DNA of 64,000 bases, from assembly GCF_000718325.1 (NCBI RefSeq), contig NZ_JOFV01000019.1:1-64000 (forward strand), in the 5' to 3' direction. Origin of the DNA: Oerskovia turbata (lineage in GTDB: Bacteria > Actinomycetota > Actinomycetes > Actinomycetales > Cellulomonadaceae). The translations under genes and the position numbers were made by a program. The notes under the pieces were generated by a model. The model saw nothing but the letters and a program-made list of their open reading frames with translations, was not told the DNA's origin and did not search any database. Positions 25,617 through 34,391 of the stretch are shown one piece after another (the stretch's first letter is position 1; every line of letters starts with the position of its first letter).

Positions 25617-27893
25617 GTGAAGACCCCCCTGACTGCCCGCGAGAGCGCGGCAGCGCCACACCTCTCCCCCGACTCCGACACCACCGCCCCCTCGCGCCGC
25701 GGCCTGCTGCGCGTCGCCGGCATGGGCGCGCTGGCCGCGACCGCGTTCGCGCTGTCCACGAGCACGACGCCCGCGGCGCTCGCCTCGCCGCTGGGCCTGA
25801 GCAAGGACAGCGAGCCCGACGACGAGCTCACCGTCGCGACGTCGGTCGCCCAGCTCGTCGGCTGGCGCGCCAAGAAGATCGACCACGGCACCGTGGTCCG
25901 GCTCCTGGGCCACGCGACCCCCGGCGACGGCGCCGCACGCCTCGTCCGCTACGACGCGAAGAGCACCGCGACCCCCAACGGAGGCACGGTGCTGGCGCCG
26001 CAGGACCTCGGTGCGGCCGGGCTGGGTCCTGGGCGGTGGCACACGCTCCACACCGGCACGGCCGACTTCCGCTGGTTCGGGATCTTCGGCGCCGACGCCC
26101 CCACGGGCCGCGCCGACGACGCGCTCGACGCCCTCGTGAACGACCCGACCGTGAGCCGCATCGAGGGGCACACCGACCTCAACTTCGTGCGCCGCCACAC
26201 CTACGCACGCTCGCACCTCGAGCTCGACTTTGGCGGCCGGACCGTCACGACCGAGGGCATCGAGCGCAACGCGCACGACAACCCGTTCGGCGCCGTCATG
26301 TTCTTCCAGGGCACCGTCACGGACGTGACCCAGCAGCGCACGCTCACCCAGACCATGCCCGACCAGCGCGACGTGTTCGAGGTCGCGGACTCGTCCGCGT
26401 TCGCGGTCGGCGACTGGTGGACCGTGCAGGTCGACCCGAGCCCGGGCGGCGGACGCGACGAGCGTGAGCTCCAGCGCCTCGTGCAGGTCACCGAGGTCGT
26501 CGATGCGGCGCACGTGCGAGTCAACTACCGCAACGGCTGGGAGCTCGCCCCGGGCCGCGTGCTCGAGTGGCGCAAGGTCGTGCCCGTCGAGCAGGTCCAC
26601 GTGCGGAACATGACGTTCGTCGGGGCCGGCCCCTACGACGGCCCACTCAACGGGGAGCTGCCCGACGACCGCGAGCTCAGCGGCTCGCACCCGGTCGCGT
26701 ACGAGTTCGCGGTGCGCTGCGACGTCTCGGACGTGCACGGCTCCAGGACGTGGTGGCCCGTCATCATGCGCCGCTGGAACACGTTCTTCGCGACCGAGCG
26801 CTGCTCGGTCGCGAACCCGCCCACGGTCTTCTACGGCGGCGCGGGCTACCTCACGCAGCAGATCTACTGCCTGTACGGACGCGTCGCGGACTGCCGCTCG
26901 CACAACGCGCGCCACCTCAACGACCTCACGGCCTCGGCCTACTGCCTCGTCGAGAACTGCCACGGCGACGGCGACGACCAGGGCGGCAACCCGTTCACGA
27001 CGCACGGCCAGTACGAGCACGACCTGGTGTTCCAGGGCAACAGCGGCCTCATGGACATCGCCAACTCGGGGGCGCAGTGGGGCATCAGCGCCAAGCGCAT
27101 CACGGTCAAGGGACACGTGGCCTCGTGGTTCACGGTGAGCACCAAGATCACCGACCTGACGCTGGAGGACGTGCACGTGGTCGCGCGCTCGACGTTCGAC
27201 CAGCAGGGCAGCCTCACGGTCAACGCCGACGGCGTGCAGATGCGTGGGTGCACCGCGTCGTTCTTCGCGGTCGCGCAGCGGTCGAACCTGTCGAAGCGGC
27301 CCAACGTCATCGAGGACTGCCACTTCTCGCTGCCGGTCGCCAGCGTGCTGCACCAGACGCCGGTCGCGAACCCGGTCCACTTCGTCCGGACGAGCTTCAC
27401 CGGGTTCGACGGCACGATCCTGCGCGGCGCGGGGCCCGTGACGTTCACCGACTGCACGTTCGTCGGCTCGACCGACGAGGCCTCCCCCGCGGCCCCCGCG
27501 CTCGTCGGGTCGGCCGACGTCACGATCAGCGGCGGGACCCTCACGGGCGCGGGCATCCGGCTCAGCGGGGTCCGCGACCAGCGGCTCACGGTCCGCGGGG
27601 CGAAGGTCACCGGCACGACGACGGCGGGCGCCCTGGTCTCGCGGGCACCAGGCCCCGGGACGGTCCAGGTGGACCTGCGGGGCGCGACGCTCGCCGCGAG
27701 CGGGACCACCGCCCACGTCGCCCTCGCGGGCACCGACGCGCTGACCGCGGTCGGCTCGCGCCTGCGCGGCGGCCGCTACGACCTGGCACCGACCACGCGC
27801 GTGCTCCAGTCCGGCTGCGTCGAGCAGGGCGTCGACCGCACCGGCTTCCCCGAGGGCGACCACGTCCTCGTCACCGACCCGCTCGCGCTGTGA
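25617..27893 (+). CDS. Tat-exported right-handed beta-helix protein 1
   Basis: 758 residues from GTG 25617 (GAAGGG eight bases upstream; GTG 25608 overlaps that site). The N-terminus has a twin-arginine signal, SRRGLLRVAG at 26-35 followed by a hydrophobic stretch and Ala-rich cleavage region. The mature part shows short beta-strand rungs with recurrent Asn/His/Cys turns (IYCLYGRVADCRSHNARHLNDL, VENCHGDGDDQGGNPF, VIEDCHFSLP, VTFTDCTFVG), as in pectate-lyase-like or other polysaccharide-acting beta-helix proteins. No catalytic family can be named. Closely similar to the next gene; expressed from the operator-controlled promoter upstream. Confidence 0.82.
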   Translation: MKTPLTARESAAAPHLSPDSDTTAPSRRGLLRVAGMGALAATAFALSTSTTPAALASPLGLSKDSEPDDELTVATSVAQLVGWRAKKIDHGTVVRLLGHATPGDGAARLVRYDAKSTATPNGGTVLAPQDLGAAGLGPGRWHTLHTGTADFRWFGIFGADAPTGRADDALDALVNDPTVSRIEGHTDLNFVRRHTYARSHLELDFGGRTVTTEGIERNAHDNPFGAVMFFQGTVTDVTQQRTLTQTMPDQRDVFEVADSSAFAVGDWWTVQVDPSPGGGRDERELQRLVQVTEVVDAAHVRVNYRNGWELAPGRVLEWRKVVPVEQVHVRNMTFVGAGPYDGPLNGELPDDRELSGSHPVAYEFAVRCDVSDVHGSRTWWPVIMRRWNTFFATERCSVANPPTVFYGGAGYLTQQIYCLYGRVADCRSHNARHLNDLTASAYCLVENCHGDGDDQGGNPFTTHGQYEHDLVFQGNSGLMDIANSGAQWGISAKRITVKGHVASWFTVSTKITDLTLEDVHVVARSTFDQQGSLTVNADGVQMRGCTASFFAVAQRSNLSKRPNVIEDCHFSLPVASVLHQTPVANPVHFVRTSFTGFDGTILRGAGPVTFTDCTFVGSTDEASPAAPALVGSADVTISGGTLTGAGIRLSGVRDQRLTVRGAKVTGTTTAGALVSRAPGPGTVQVDLRGATLAASGTTAHVALAGTDALTAVGSRLRGGRYDLAPTTRVLQSGCVEQGVDRTGFPEGDHVLVTDPLAL

Positions 27894-27949
27894 ACAGCAC
27901 GAGCTCCCCCTGCCCACCCGGAAGAACCCCTGATGAAAGGCCCTTGCAG

Positions 27950-30193
27950 ATGACGAACCTCATCACGTCCGGACAGACCCCCGACGAGCCGGCGACGACG
28001 CCGACCTCGCCCCGCCAGGCCCCCACGGTCGAGGCCCCCTCCCGCCGCAACCTGCTGCGCGTCGCCGGGATCGGCGGCCTCGTGGCCGCCGGCGCCCTGA
28101 TGGGCACGCACTCGGCTGCAGCCGCCGCGGCGCCGTCGGGCGTGCTGCCCCTGAAGAAGGACGAGCCCGACGACGAGGTCCTCGTCGCGTCGTCCGTCGC
28201 CCAGCTCGTGGGCTGGCGCGCGAAGAAGATCGACGACGGGACCGTCGTCCAGCTCCTCGGCCACGCGACCCCCGGCGACGGTGCCGCACGCCTGGTCCGC
28301 TACGACGCGAAGAGCGAGGCGGCGGCCAACGGCGGCACCGTGCTGGCGCCCAAGGACGTCCAGGGGAAGGGGAGGTGGCACACCCTCCACGCGGGCACCG
28401 CGGACTTCCGCTGGTTCGGGCTGTTCGGGAAGGACACCCCCGCCGACGACGCGCTCGACGCCCTCGTGAACGACCCGACCGTGAGCCGCATCGAGGCGCA
28501 CTCCGACCTCAACTTCGTGCGCCGGCACCGGTTCACTCGCTCGCACCTCGAGCTCGACTTCGGCGGGCACACCATGACGACCGAGGGCATCGAGAAGGCC
28601 GGGCAGGACGACCCGTTCGCGGCCGTCCTGTTCTTCCGCGGCACCGTCACCGACGACGTCCGCACGAACGAGCTCACGGCCGTCATGCCCGAGCTCCGCG
28701 ACGACTTCGAGGTCGCCGACTCCTCGAAGTACGCCGTGGGCGAGTGGTACGCGCTCGAGGTCAACGCCCTCGCGGGCCGGTGGGAGCGCGAGCTGCAGCT
28801 CCAGGTCCAGGTCACGCAGATCGTCGACCCGACGCACGTGCGCGTCAACTACCTCAACGGCTGGGAGCTCGCCGCGGGGCGCACGCTCACGTGGACCAAG
28901 GTCGAGCCGGTGCAGCAGGTGCACGTGCGCAACCTGTCGTTCGTGGGCGTCGCGGGCGGCGACCAGTACACGGGATCGCACCCGCTCGCGTTCGAGTACG
29001 CGGTGAGCTGCGACGTCGAGAACGTGCACGGGGTCGCGACGTTCTGGCCCCTGGTCATGCGCCGCTGGTCGACGCACTTCACGACGTCGCGCTGCTCGCT
29101 CGCGAACCCGGCCTCGATCACGTGGGGCGGCGCGGGCTACCTGACGCAGCAGATCTACTGCCTGTACGGGCACGTGTCCGACTGCCACACCTCGAACTGC
29201 CGCCACCTCAACGACTGGACGGCCTCGGCGTACGGCCTCGTGGAGAACTGCCACGGCGACGGCGACGACCAGGGCCCGTTCGTCACGCACGGCCAGTACG
29301 AGCACGACCTGACGTACGTCGGGAACTCGGGGCTCATGACGTTCGCCAACTCAGGTGCGGCGTGGGGCTCGTCGGCCAAGCGCATCACGGTCAGCAAGCA
29401 CGTGTGCTCGTGGTTCGTGGCGCGCGTCAAGGTCACCGACCTGACGCTCGAGGACGTCCAGGTCATCCGCAAGGAGGGCCTCGCGGGCTCGGGCATGCTG
29501 TGGGTCAACGCCGACGGCGTCCAGCTGCGCGGCTGCCAGGCCGACGACACGCTCATCGTGTCGCAGGCGTCGAACCGCTCGAAGCGTCCCAACGTCATCG
29601 AGGGTTCGCGCTTCAACGTGCTGCCGGGCAGCCCGATCACGCAGGCCACCGTGACCAACCCGGTCCACCTGGTCCGCACGACGCTGAACGGGCTGGAGGG
29701 TGCGTCGTTCGCGGGCTCGGGGCCCGTGGTCCTGGACCAGTGCACGCTCGAGGCGGCCGAGGGCAAGGGCACCGTGACGGCGTCGGGCGACCTGACGGTC
29801 CGCGGCGGCGTGCTGCGCAACGTCGCGGTCGTCGCGGCGGGCGCCGCGGAGCAGACCGTGCGGGTGGGCGACGGGGCGCGGCTCGAGGGCTCGCCCGCGG
29901 GCGGCACGTTCCTGAGCAGGGCGAAGGCCGACAAGCCGGTCACCTGGAACCTGGACGGTGCACGGTCGGTGGCCGCATCGGGTGACACTGTTCACGTGAA
30001 GCTAGACACAGGTATCAATCGCTGGTCGGCTGTGGGCTCCACCTTCACGGGTGGCCGCATCCAGCTCGCCGACGGAGCGTTCGGCGCAGGCTCCTACCTC
30101 CTGCACACCGGCAACGTCGAGGCCTGCGTGGAACGCGTCGCGATCCCGGCCGACGGTCCGACGGTCTCGACGGCGGGCACGCTGGTGCTCTGA
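27950..30193 (+). CDS. Tat-exported right-handed beta-helix protein 2
   Basis: 747 residues, a tandem paralogue of the preceding protein with long identical blocks (for example QLVGWRAKKID, DALDALVNDPTVSRIE and VENCHGDGDDQG). Tat signal SRRNLLRVAG at 31-40. The same beta-helix rungs and Cys/His/Asn turns are kept, while loop segments (a shorter FVGV-GGDQYTGSHPLAF region and a different C-terminal third) differ, suggesting divergence in substrate range. Start ATG 27950 with AAAGG about ten bases upstream; 56 bases after gene 1, so co-transcribed. Likely an extracellular carbohydrate-active enzyme, activity unproven. Confidence 0.82.
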   Translation: MTNLITSGQTPDEPATTPTSPRQAPTVEAPSRRNLLRVAGIGGLVAAGALMGTHSAAAAAAPSGVLPLKKDEPDDEVLVASSVAQLVGWRAKKIDDGTVVQLLGHATPGDGAARLVRYDAKSEAAANGGTVLAPKDVQGKGRWHTLHAGTADFRWFGLFGKDTPADDALDALVNDPTVSRIEAHSDLNFVRRHRFTRSHLELDFGGHTMTTEGIEKAGQDDPFAAVLFFRGTVTDDVRTNELTAVMPELRDDFEVADSSKYAVGEWYALEVNALAGRWERELQLQVQVTQIVDPTHVRVNYLNGWELAAGRTLTWTKVEPVQQVHVRNLSFVGVAGGDQYTGSHPLAFEYAVSCDVENVHGVATFWPLVMRRWSTHFTTSRCSLANPASITWGGAGYLTQQIYCLYGHVSDCHTSNCRHLNDWTASAYGLVENCHGDGDDQGPFVTHGQYEHDLTYVGNSGLMTFANSGAAWGSSAKRITVSKHVCSWFVARVKVTDLTLEDVQVIRKEGLAGSGMLWVNADGVQLRGCQADDTLIVSQASNRSKRPNVIEGSRFNVLPGSPITQATVTNPVHLVRTTLNGLEGASFAGSGPVVLDQCTLEAAEGKGTVTASGDLTVRGGVLRNVAVVAAGAAEQTVRVGDGARLEGSPAGGTFLSRAKADKPVTWNLDGARSVAASGDTVHVKLDTGINRWSAVGSTFTGGRIQLADGAFGAGSYLLHTGNVEACVERVAIPADGPTVSTAGTLVL

Positions 30194-30253
30194 CACGGGG
30201 CAGCCCCGCCTCGAGCACGGGGTCGAGGCCGTCCACCGTGACCTGACGACCTC

Positions 30254-30378
30254 GTGCTCGGCACCGACGGGTCGACCTGGCGGTGCCGAGCATGCGGTTG
30301 GCACCCGTCGAGCATGCGGTTGGCGTCGAAGATCGCACGATTCTCGACGCCAACCGCATGCTCGGCACCGAGGGGTGG
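30254..30378. repeat. Palindromic repeat family A, copy 3 (best preserved)
   Basis: Arms 30310-30329 and 30344-30363 pair perfectly over 20 bp (GAGCATGCGGTTGGCGTCGA) around a 14-base loop. A second direct unit starts at 30288, and a further hairpin GTGCTCGGCACC/GGTGCCGAGCAT (30254-30265, 30282-30293) is nested on its 5' side. It lies in the 402-base gene-free stretch 30194-30595 with operator copy 6; nothing else was found there. It may also end the beta-helix transcript. Confidence 0.88.
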
Positions 30379-30478
30379 GGCCCAGGTCTGCGGGAGCCCG
30401 CGTCGGGCGACCCGAAGATCACGACTCGGTCGCAAGTTGACCAGGCGGGCTGTCAGGGCGCAGGATCATCTGGCATAG

Positions 30479-30490
30479 TTGCTATAGCAA
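30479..30490. promoter_or_regulatory. Cluster operator copy 6 (TTGCTATAGCAA)
   Basis: Perfect palindrome followed by a further TAGCAAA half-like repeat (30492-30498). A CATAGT -10 candidate at 30474-30479 overlaps it. Located 105 bases before the Gfo/Idh gene that opens the transport operon. Confidence 0.8.
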
Positions 30491-30595
30491 ATAGCAAATG
30501 AAGCCGTACTCGCCCGGCTCTCGGCCCGCACCGACCGTTCGACCAGCACCACCAGCCCCACCCCCGCAGCCCCCGCAACGACGCAAGGACCGCTC

Positions 30596-31888
30596 GTGAC
30601 CCGCAATGATGCACCCGTGACCGTCGCCCTCGTGGGCGCCGGCAACCGGGGTCAGACCTACGCACGCTGGATCGCCACGCACCCCGACCGTGCGCGCCTG
30701 GTCGCGGTCGCCGACCCGCGCCCGTTCCAGCGCTCGCTCGTGAGCGACGGCGCGGCCGCGGCGAACCCCGACGCCGCCCCCGTCGCACAGTTCGCGGACT
30801 GGGAGGACCTGGTCGCGGCGGGCACCTCGGCCCCTCTCGCGGACATGGTCGTCGTCGCGACGCAGGACCGTGAGCATCGTGACCCGGTCGTCGCTCTCGC
30901 GGCCCAGGGCTACGCGATCCTGGTCGAGAAGCCGCTCGCCCCGAGCGCCGAGGAGTGCCGCGACGTGGTCGACGCCGTCGAGGCCTCGGGCGTCCTGTTC
31001 GGCGTGTGCCACGTCATGCGGTACATGCCGTACACGGACCTCATGAAGTCGGTCGTGGACTCGGGCGTGCTGGGCGAGATCGTCAACGTGCAGCACCTGG
31101 AGCCGGTCGGCTGGTGGCACGACGCGCACTCCTACGTGCGCGGCCCGTGGCGCTCGGAGAAGACGTCGAGCCCCATGCTGCTCGCGAAGTCGAGCCACGA
31201 CCTGGACTGGATCCGCTACGTCACGGGCAAGCGCATCCAGACCGTCGCGAGCTTCGGCTCGCTCAAGCACTTCCGACCGGAGGAGCGCCCGGCGGGTGCC
31301 GCGGACCGCTGCCTGGACTGCCCGCTCGAACCGACGTGCCCGTACTCGGCGCCGCGCCTGTACCTGGGCACGCTGCGCGAGAAGGGCGCGATCTGGCCGG
31401 TCACGGTCGTCACGGACGGCACCGACGAGGCGTCGGTGGTCGAGGCGCTGCGCACGGGCGACTACGGCCGGTGCGTCTACGCGTCGGACAACGACGTGGT
31501 GGACCACCAGGTGGTCGCGATGGAGCTCGAGGGCGGCGGCGCGGCGACGTTCACCATGACGGCCTTCTCGGAGCAGGACCACCGCAAGACGCAGATCTTC
31601 GGGACGCACGGCTGCCTCGACGGCGACGGCGAGAAGATCCGGGTCACGGACTTCCGGGACGGCTCGGTCACGGTCCACGACTCGGGTCACCACGGCGCGA
31701 CCAACGCGGCCGACGACCACGGCGGCGGCGACTCGGGCGTCATGGACGCCTTCGTGCGCGCCGTCGCGACGGGCGACCCGAGCCACGTCCGGTCGGGCGC
31801 CGTCGAGTCCCTCCAGAGCCACCTCGCCGTGTTCGCGGCCGAGGAGTCGCGGCACTCGCGCACCGTCGTCGAGGTCCCCGCCCGTTAG
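30596..31888 (+). CDS. Gfo/Idh/MocA-family oxidoreductase with Cys motif
   Basis: 430 residues from GTG 30596 with AAGGA seven bases upstream. NAD-binding GAGNRG at 14-19, the family EKP motif at 111-113 (catalytic Lys) and a SSHDLDWIRYV segment (His201, Asp202). An insert contains Cys239, Cys242 and Cys248 (CLDCPLEPTC), seen in a subset of this family and suggestive of a metal site. Such enzymes oxidise or epimerise sugars and sugar acids, or act on glycosides by NAD-linked mechanisms. First gene of an operon with a sugar ABC importer and further enzymes behind operator copy 6. Confidence 0.9.
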   Translation: MTRNDAPVTVALVGAGNRGQTYARWIATHPDRARLVAVADPRPFQRSLVSDGAAAANPDAAPVAQFADWEDLVAAGTSAPLADMVVVATQDREHRDPVVALAAQGYAILVEKPLAPSAEECRDVVDAVEASGVLFGVCHVMRYMPYTDLMKSVVDSGVLGEIVNVQHLEPVGWWHDAHSYVRGPWRSEKTSSPMLLAKSSHDLDWIRYVTGKRIQTVASFGSLKHFRPEERPAGAADRCLDCPLEPTCPYSAPRLYLGTLREKGAIWPVTVVTDGTDEASVVEALRTGDYGRCVYASDNDVVDHQVVAMELEGGGAATFTMTAFSEQDHRKTQIFGTHGCLDGDGEKIRVTDFRDGSVTVHDSGHHGATNAADDHGGGDSGVMDAFVRAVATGDPSHVRSGAVESLQSHLAVFAAEESRHSRTVVEVPAR

Positions 31889-32027
31889 CAGCACGTCCCG
31901 TCCGGGCAGCCCTCCGGCCGTCCGGGCAGAGCAGCACCCCGCAGGCGCGACGATGCGCCGGGCGGGCTCAACAGCACACGGATCAACCAGCACGGTAGTC
32001 ATCATTCGACGTCAAAGGAGCACGAAA

Positions 32028-33299
32028 ATGACCATGCCGAAGAAGCACGTGGCGACCGCCATCGCGGCGATCGCCACCCTCGGCGCCCTGACCGCCTGCG
32101 GCGGGGGCGACGCGGCCGGCGGCTCGACGCCCGTCCCCTCGGACGGCGCGGCCTCGGGCTCCGTCACCATGTGGACCTACCCCGTCATCGCCGACGAGGC
32201 GGCGCACAAGGCCTTCTGGGACAAGCAGATCGCGGAGTTCACCACGGAGAACCCGGACGTCGACGTCAAGGTCGAGATCTACCCGTGGGCGGGTCGCGAC
32301 GAGACGCTCGCGACGGGCATCGCGGGCGGCAAGGGCCCCGACGTCGTCTACCTCATCCCGGACCAGCTCCCGAAGTACGCGAAGTCCCTCGCGGCGGTCG
32401 ACAACTACGTCACGGACAACACGGGCGACCTGCGGGAGAACGCCGCGAAGTCCGTGAGCATCGACGGCGCCATGATGGGCGCGCCGCTGATCATGAACTC
32501 GAAGCCGCTCGTGTGCAACGCCGCAGCGTTCGACGTGATCGGCGAGTCGGGCAACTACCCCGAGACCTGGGACGACCTGATGACGCTGGCCCCGAAGTTC
32601 AAGGACGCGGGCTACGACGTCACGAACTACTGGGGTGCGGTCGACGCGACGCTCAACGAGTCGTTCTACCCGCTGCTGTGGCAGGCGGGCGGCTCGGTGT
32701 TCTCCGAGGACGGTACGAAGGTCGCGTTCGACTCGCCCGAGGGCGTCGAGGCGCTCCAGTTCGTCACGGACCTCGCCGAGGGCGGCTTCGTCGAGAAGGA
32801 CCTGCTGACGACCATCCCGGCGTTCGAGCAGACCCGCACGGCGCAGGGCAAGATCGCCTGCACGTGGCAGCAGGGCCCCGGCGACGTCGCGAGCTTCTGG
32901 GGCGAGGAGAACACGGTCGTGCTCCCCTCCCTCAAGCAGGCAGAGTCGATCGGCTACGGCACGGTCGGTTCGCTGGCGCTCATGAAGAAGGCCGAGAACC
33001 TGGACGCGGCCGGCAAGTGGCTCGCGTTCGCGACGCGCCCCGAGGCGTCGGCCGAGTACGCGAAGGCGGCGGGCTGGTTCACGCCGTACACCTCGCAGAC
33101 CGGCCTGTACGGCGACGACGCGACCATGGCGGCCCTCGAGGCCACGCTCGACGCGACCACCTCGGGTGACCTCAACGAGAAGTCGCGCGAGGTCATGGGC
33201 ATCCTCGCCCCGGAGATCCAGGCCGCGCTCATCGGCCAGAAGACCCCTGAGCAGGCCATGAAGGACGCGGCCGCTGCCGCGAACCCGCTCCTCGGCTGA
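32028..33299 (+). CDS. Sugar ABC transporter solute-binding lipoprotein
   Basis: 423 residues starting at ATG 32028 with AAAGGAG ahead of it. A lipoprotein signal ends in LTAC with lipid-anchored Cys24, followed by a Gly/Ser linker and a class-B type (MalE/UgpB-like) binding fold: GSVTMWTYPVIADE, TENPDVDVKVEIYPWAGRDETLATGIAGGKGPDVVYL and VGSLALMKKAENLDAAGKWLAFA. It captures the substrate outside the membrane for the two permeases encoded next. No ATPase gene is present in the operon, so a shared MsiK-type ATPase elsewhere is expected. The hairpin downstream could raise its dosage relative to the permeases. Confidence 0.93.
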   Translation: MTMPKKHVATAIAAIATLGALTACGGGDAAGGSTPVPSDGAASGSVTMWTYPVIADEAAHKAFWDKQIAEFTTENPDVDVKVEIYPWAGRDETLATGIAGGKGPDVVYLIPDQLPKYAKSLAAVDNYVTDNTGDLRENAAKSVSIDGAMMGAPLIMNSKPLVCNAAAFDVIGESGNYPETWDDLMTLAPKFKDAGYDVTNYWGAVDATLNESFYPLLWQAGGSVFSEDGTKVAFDSPEGVEALQFVTDLAEGGFVEKDLLTTIPAFEQTRTAQGKIACTWQQGPGDVASFWGEENTVVLPSLKQAESIGYGTVGSLALMKKAENLDAAGKWLAFATRPEASAEYAKAAGWFTPYTSQTGLYGDDATMAALEATLDATTSGDLNEKSREVMGILAPEIQAALIGQKTPEQAMKDAAAAANPLLG

Positions 33300-33313
33300 T
33301 CTCGCACCACACC

Positions 33314-33357
33314 CACCGGGCCGGGTGGCCGCCGCTGAGGCGGCCCTCGGCCCGGTG
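33314..33357 (+). terminator. Interrupted 17-bp hairpin between binding protein and permease
   Basis: CACCGGGCCG (33314-33323) and GGCCGCC (33327-33333) pair with GGCGGCC (33339-33345) and CGGCCCGGTG (33348-33357). Placement right after a solute-binding-protein gene is typical of partial terminators or 3' stabilisers that favour the binding protein. Confidence 0.6.
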
Positions 33358-33377
33358 AGGCGAAGGAGAAGAACCCC

Positions 33378-34391
33378 ATGACAGCAACCACCCCGTCCGG
33401 AGACGTCCTCGGGCCAGGCCTCGAGGGCTCCGTGCCCGACGGCGCCGCGCCCGTCGCGCGGTCCACGTCCGGTGGGCCCTCGGGCCCGTCGCGCGGGAAC
33501 GGACCGACAGGACCGTCAGCGTTTCGCCGCACCATGGCCCGCCGCGAGGCCCGTATCGGCCTGCTCTTCGCGCTCCCGGCCTTCCTGCTCTTCCTCGCCT
33601 TCCGCTTCGGTCCGGCGATCGCGGGCGTGGGGCTGAGCTTCTTCGAGTACACGATCGGCGGCACCGCCGAGTGGACCGGCCTCGACAACTTCGAGCGCAT
33701 GGTCGACGACCCGATCTTCTGGTCCGCGATGCGCGTGACCCTGATCCTCAGCGTCCTGATCGTGCCGTTGTCGCTCGCGATCTCGACGTTCATGGCGCTG
33801 CTGGTCCGTCGCTCGTTCCGCGGCTCGGGCTTCTACCGCTCGGTGTTCTTCCTGCCGGTCGTCACGAGCCTCGTGCTCGCCGCGACGGTGTTCACGTGGG
33901 TCTTCTCGACGGGCGGCCCGTGGTCGCAGCTCATGGGACTGATCGGCCTGTCGACGGACTCGTGGCTCGGCAGCACGACCCTGGTCCTGCCGGCCCTGGC
34001 GCTCGTGTCGATCTGGTCGCGCTTCGGGTACGGGATGCTCATCCTCCTGGCCCGCATGCAGGACCTGCCGCGTGAGCTCGAGGAGGCCGCGGCGCTCGAC
34101 GGCGCGAACGCCTGGCACCGGTTCTGGCACATCATCATGCCGCAGCTCAAGCCGACGCTGTTCTTCCTGGCGGTCATCGAGACCACGGCGTCGTTCCAGA
34201 TCTTCGACCTGGTCTACACCATGACGGGCGGCGGGCCCGCCCGCGCGAGCTACAGCCTCGTCTACCAGATCTACGACCAGGGCTTCAAGTACTTCGACCT
34301 CGGCTACGCCAGCACGCTCGGCGTCGCGCTGTTCATCATCACCATCGTCGTTGCGTTGGTGCAGCGTCGCCTCATCGGGAGGGACAAGTGA
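33378..34391 (+). CDS. Carbohydrate ABC transporter permease 1 (MalF type)
   Basis: 337 residues, six predicted membrane helices beginning at IGLLFALPAFLLFLAFRF (about 60). The cytoplasmic EAA loop is ELEEAAALDGANAWHRFWHIIMPQLKP. The first 50 residues are a disordered, Pro/Gly/Ser-rich cytosolic leader. ATG 33378 follows AAGGAGAAG. It pairs with the next permease, whose GTG overlaps its TGA (GTGA). Together they form the channel for the sugar captured by the preceding lipoprotein; the sugar is unknown. Confidence 0.93.
   Translation: MTATTPSGDVLGPGLEGSVPDGAAPVARSTSGGPSGPSRGNGPTGPSAFRRTMARREARIGLLFALPAFLLFLAFRFGPAIAGVGLSFFEYTIGGTAEWTGLDNFERMVDDPIFWSAMRVTLILSVLIVPLSLAISTFMALLVRRSFRGSGFYRSVFFLPVVTSLVLAATVFTWVFSTGGPWSQLMGLIGLSTDSWLGSTTLVLPALALVSIWSRFGYGMLILLARMQDLPRELEEAAALDGANAWHRFWHIIMPQLKPTLFFLAVIETTASFQIFDLVYTMTGGGPARASYSLVYQIYDQGFKYFDLGYASTLGVALFIITIVVALVQRRLIGRDK

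Noticed and set aside
26567-30193. 1208-codon frame containing the second beta-helix protein
   Set aside because: The first 460 codons are an Arg-rich out-of-frame reading of beta-helix protein 1; the Tat signal and family start lie at 27950.
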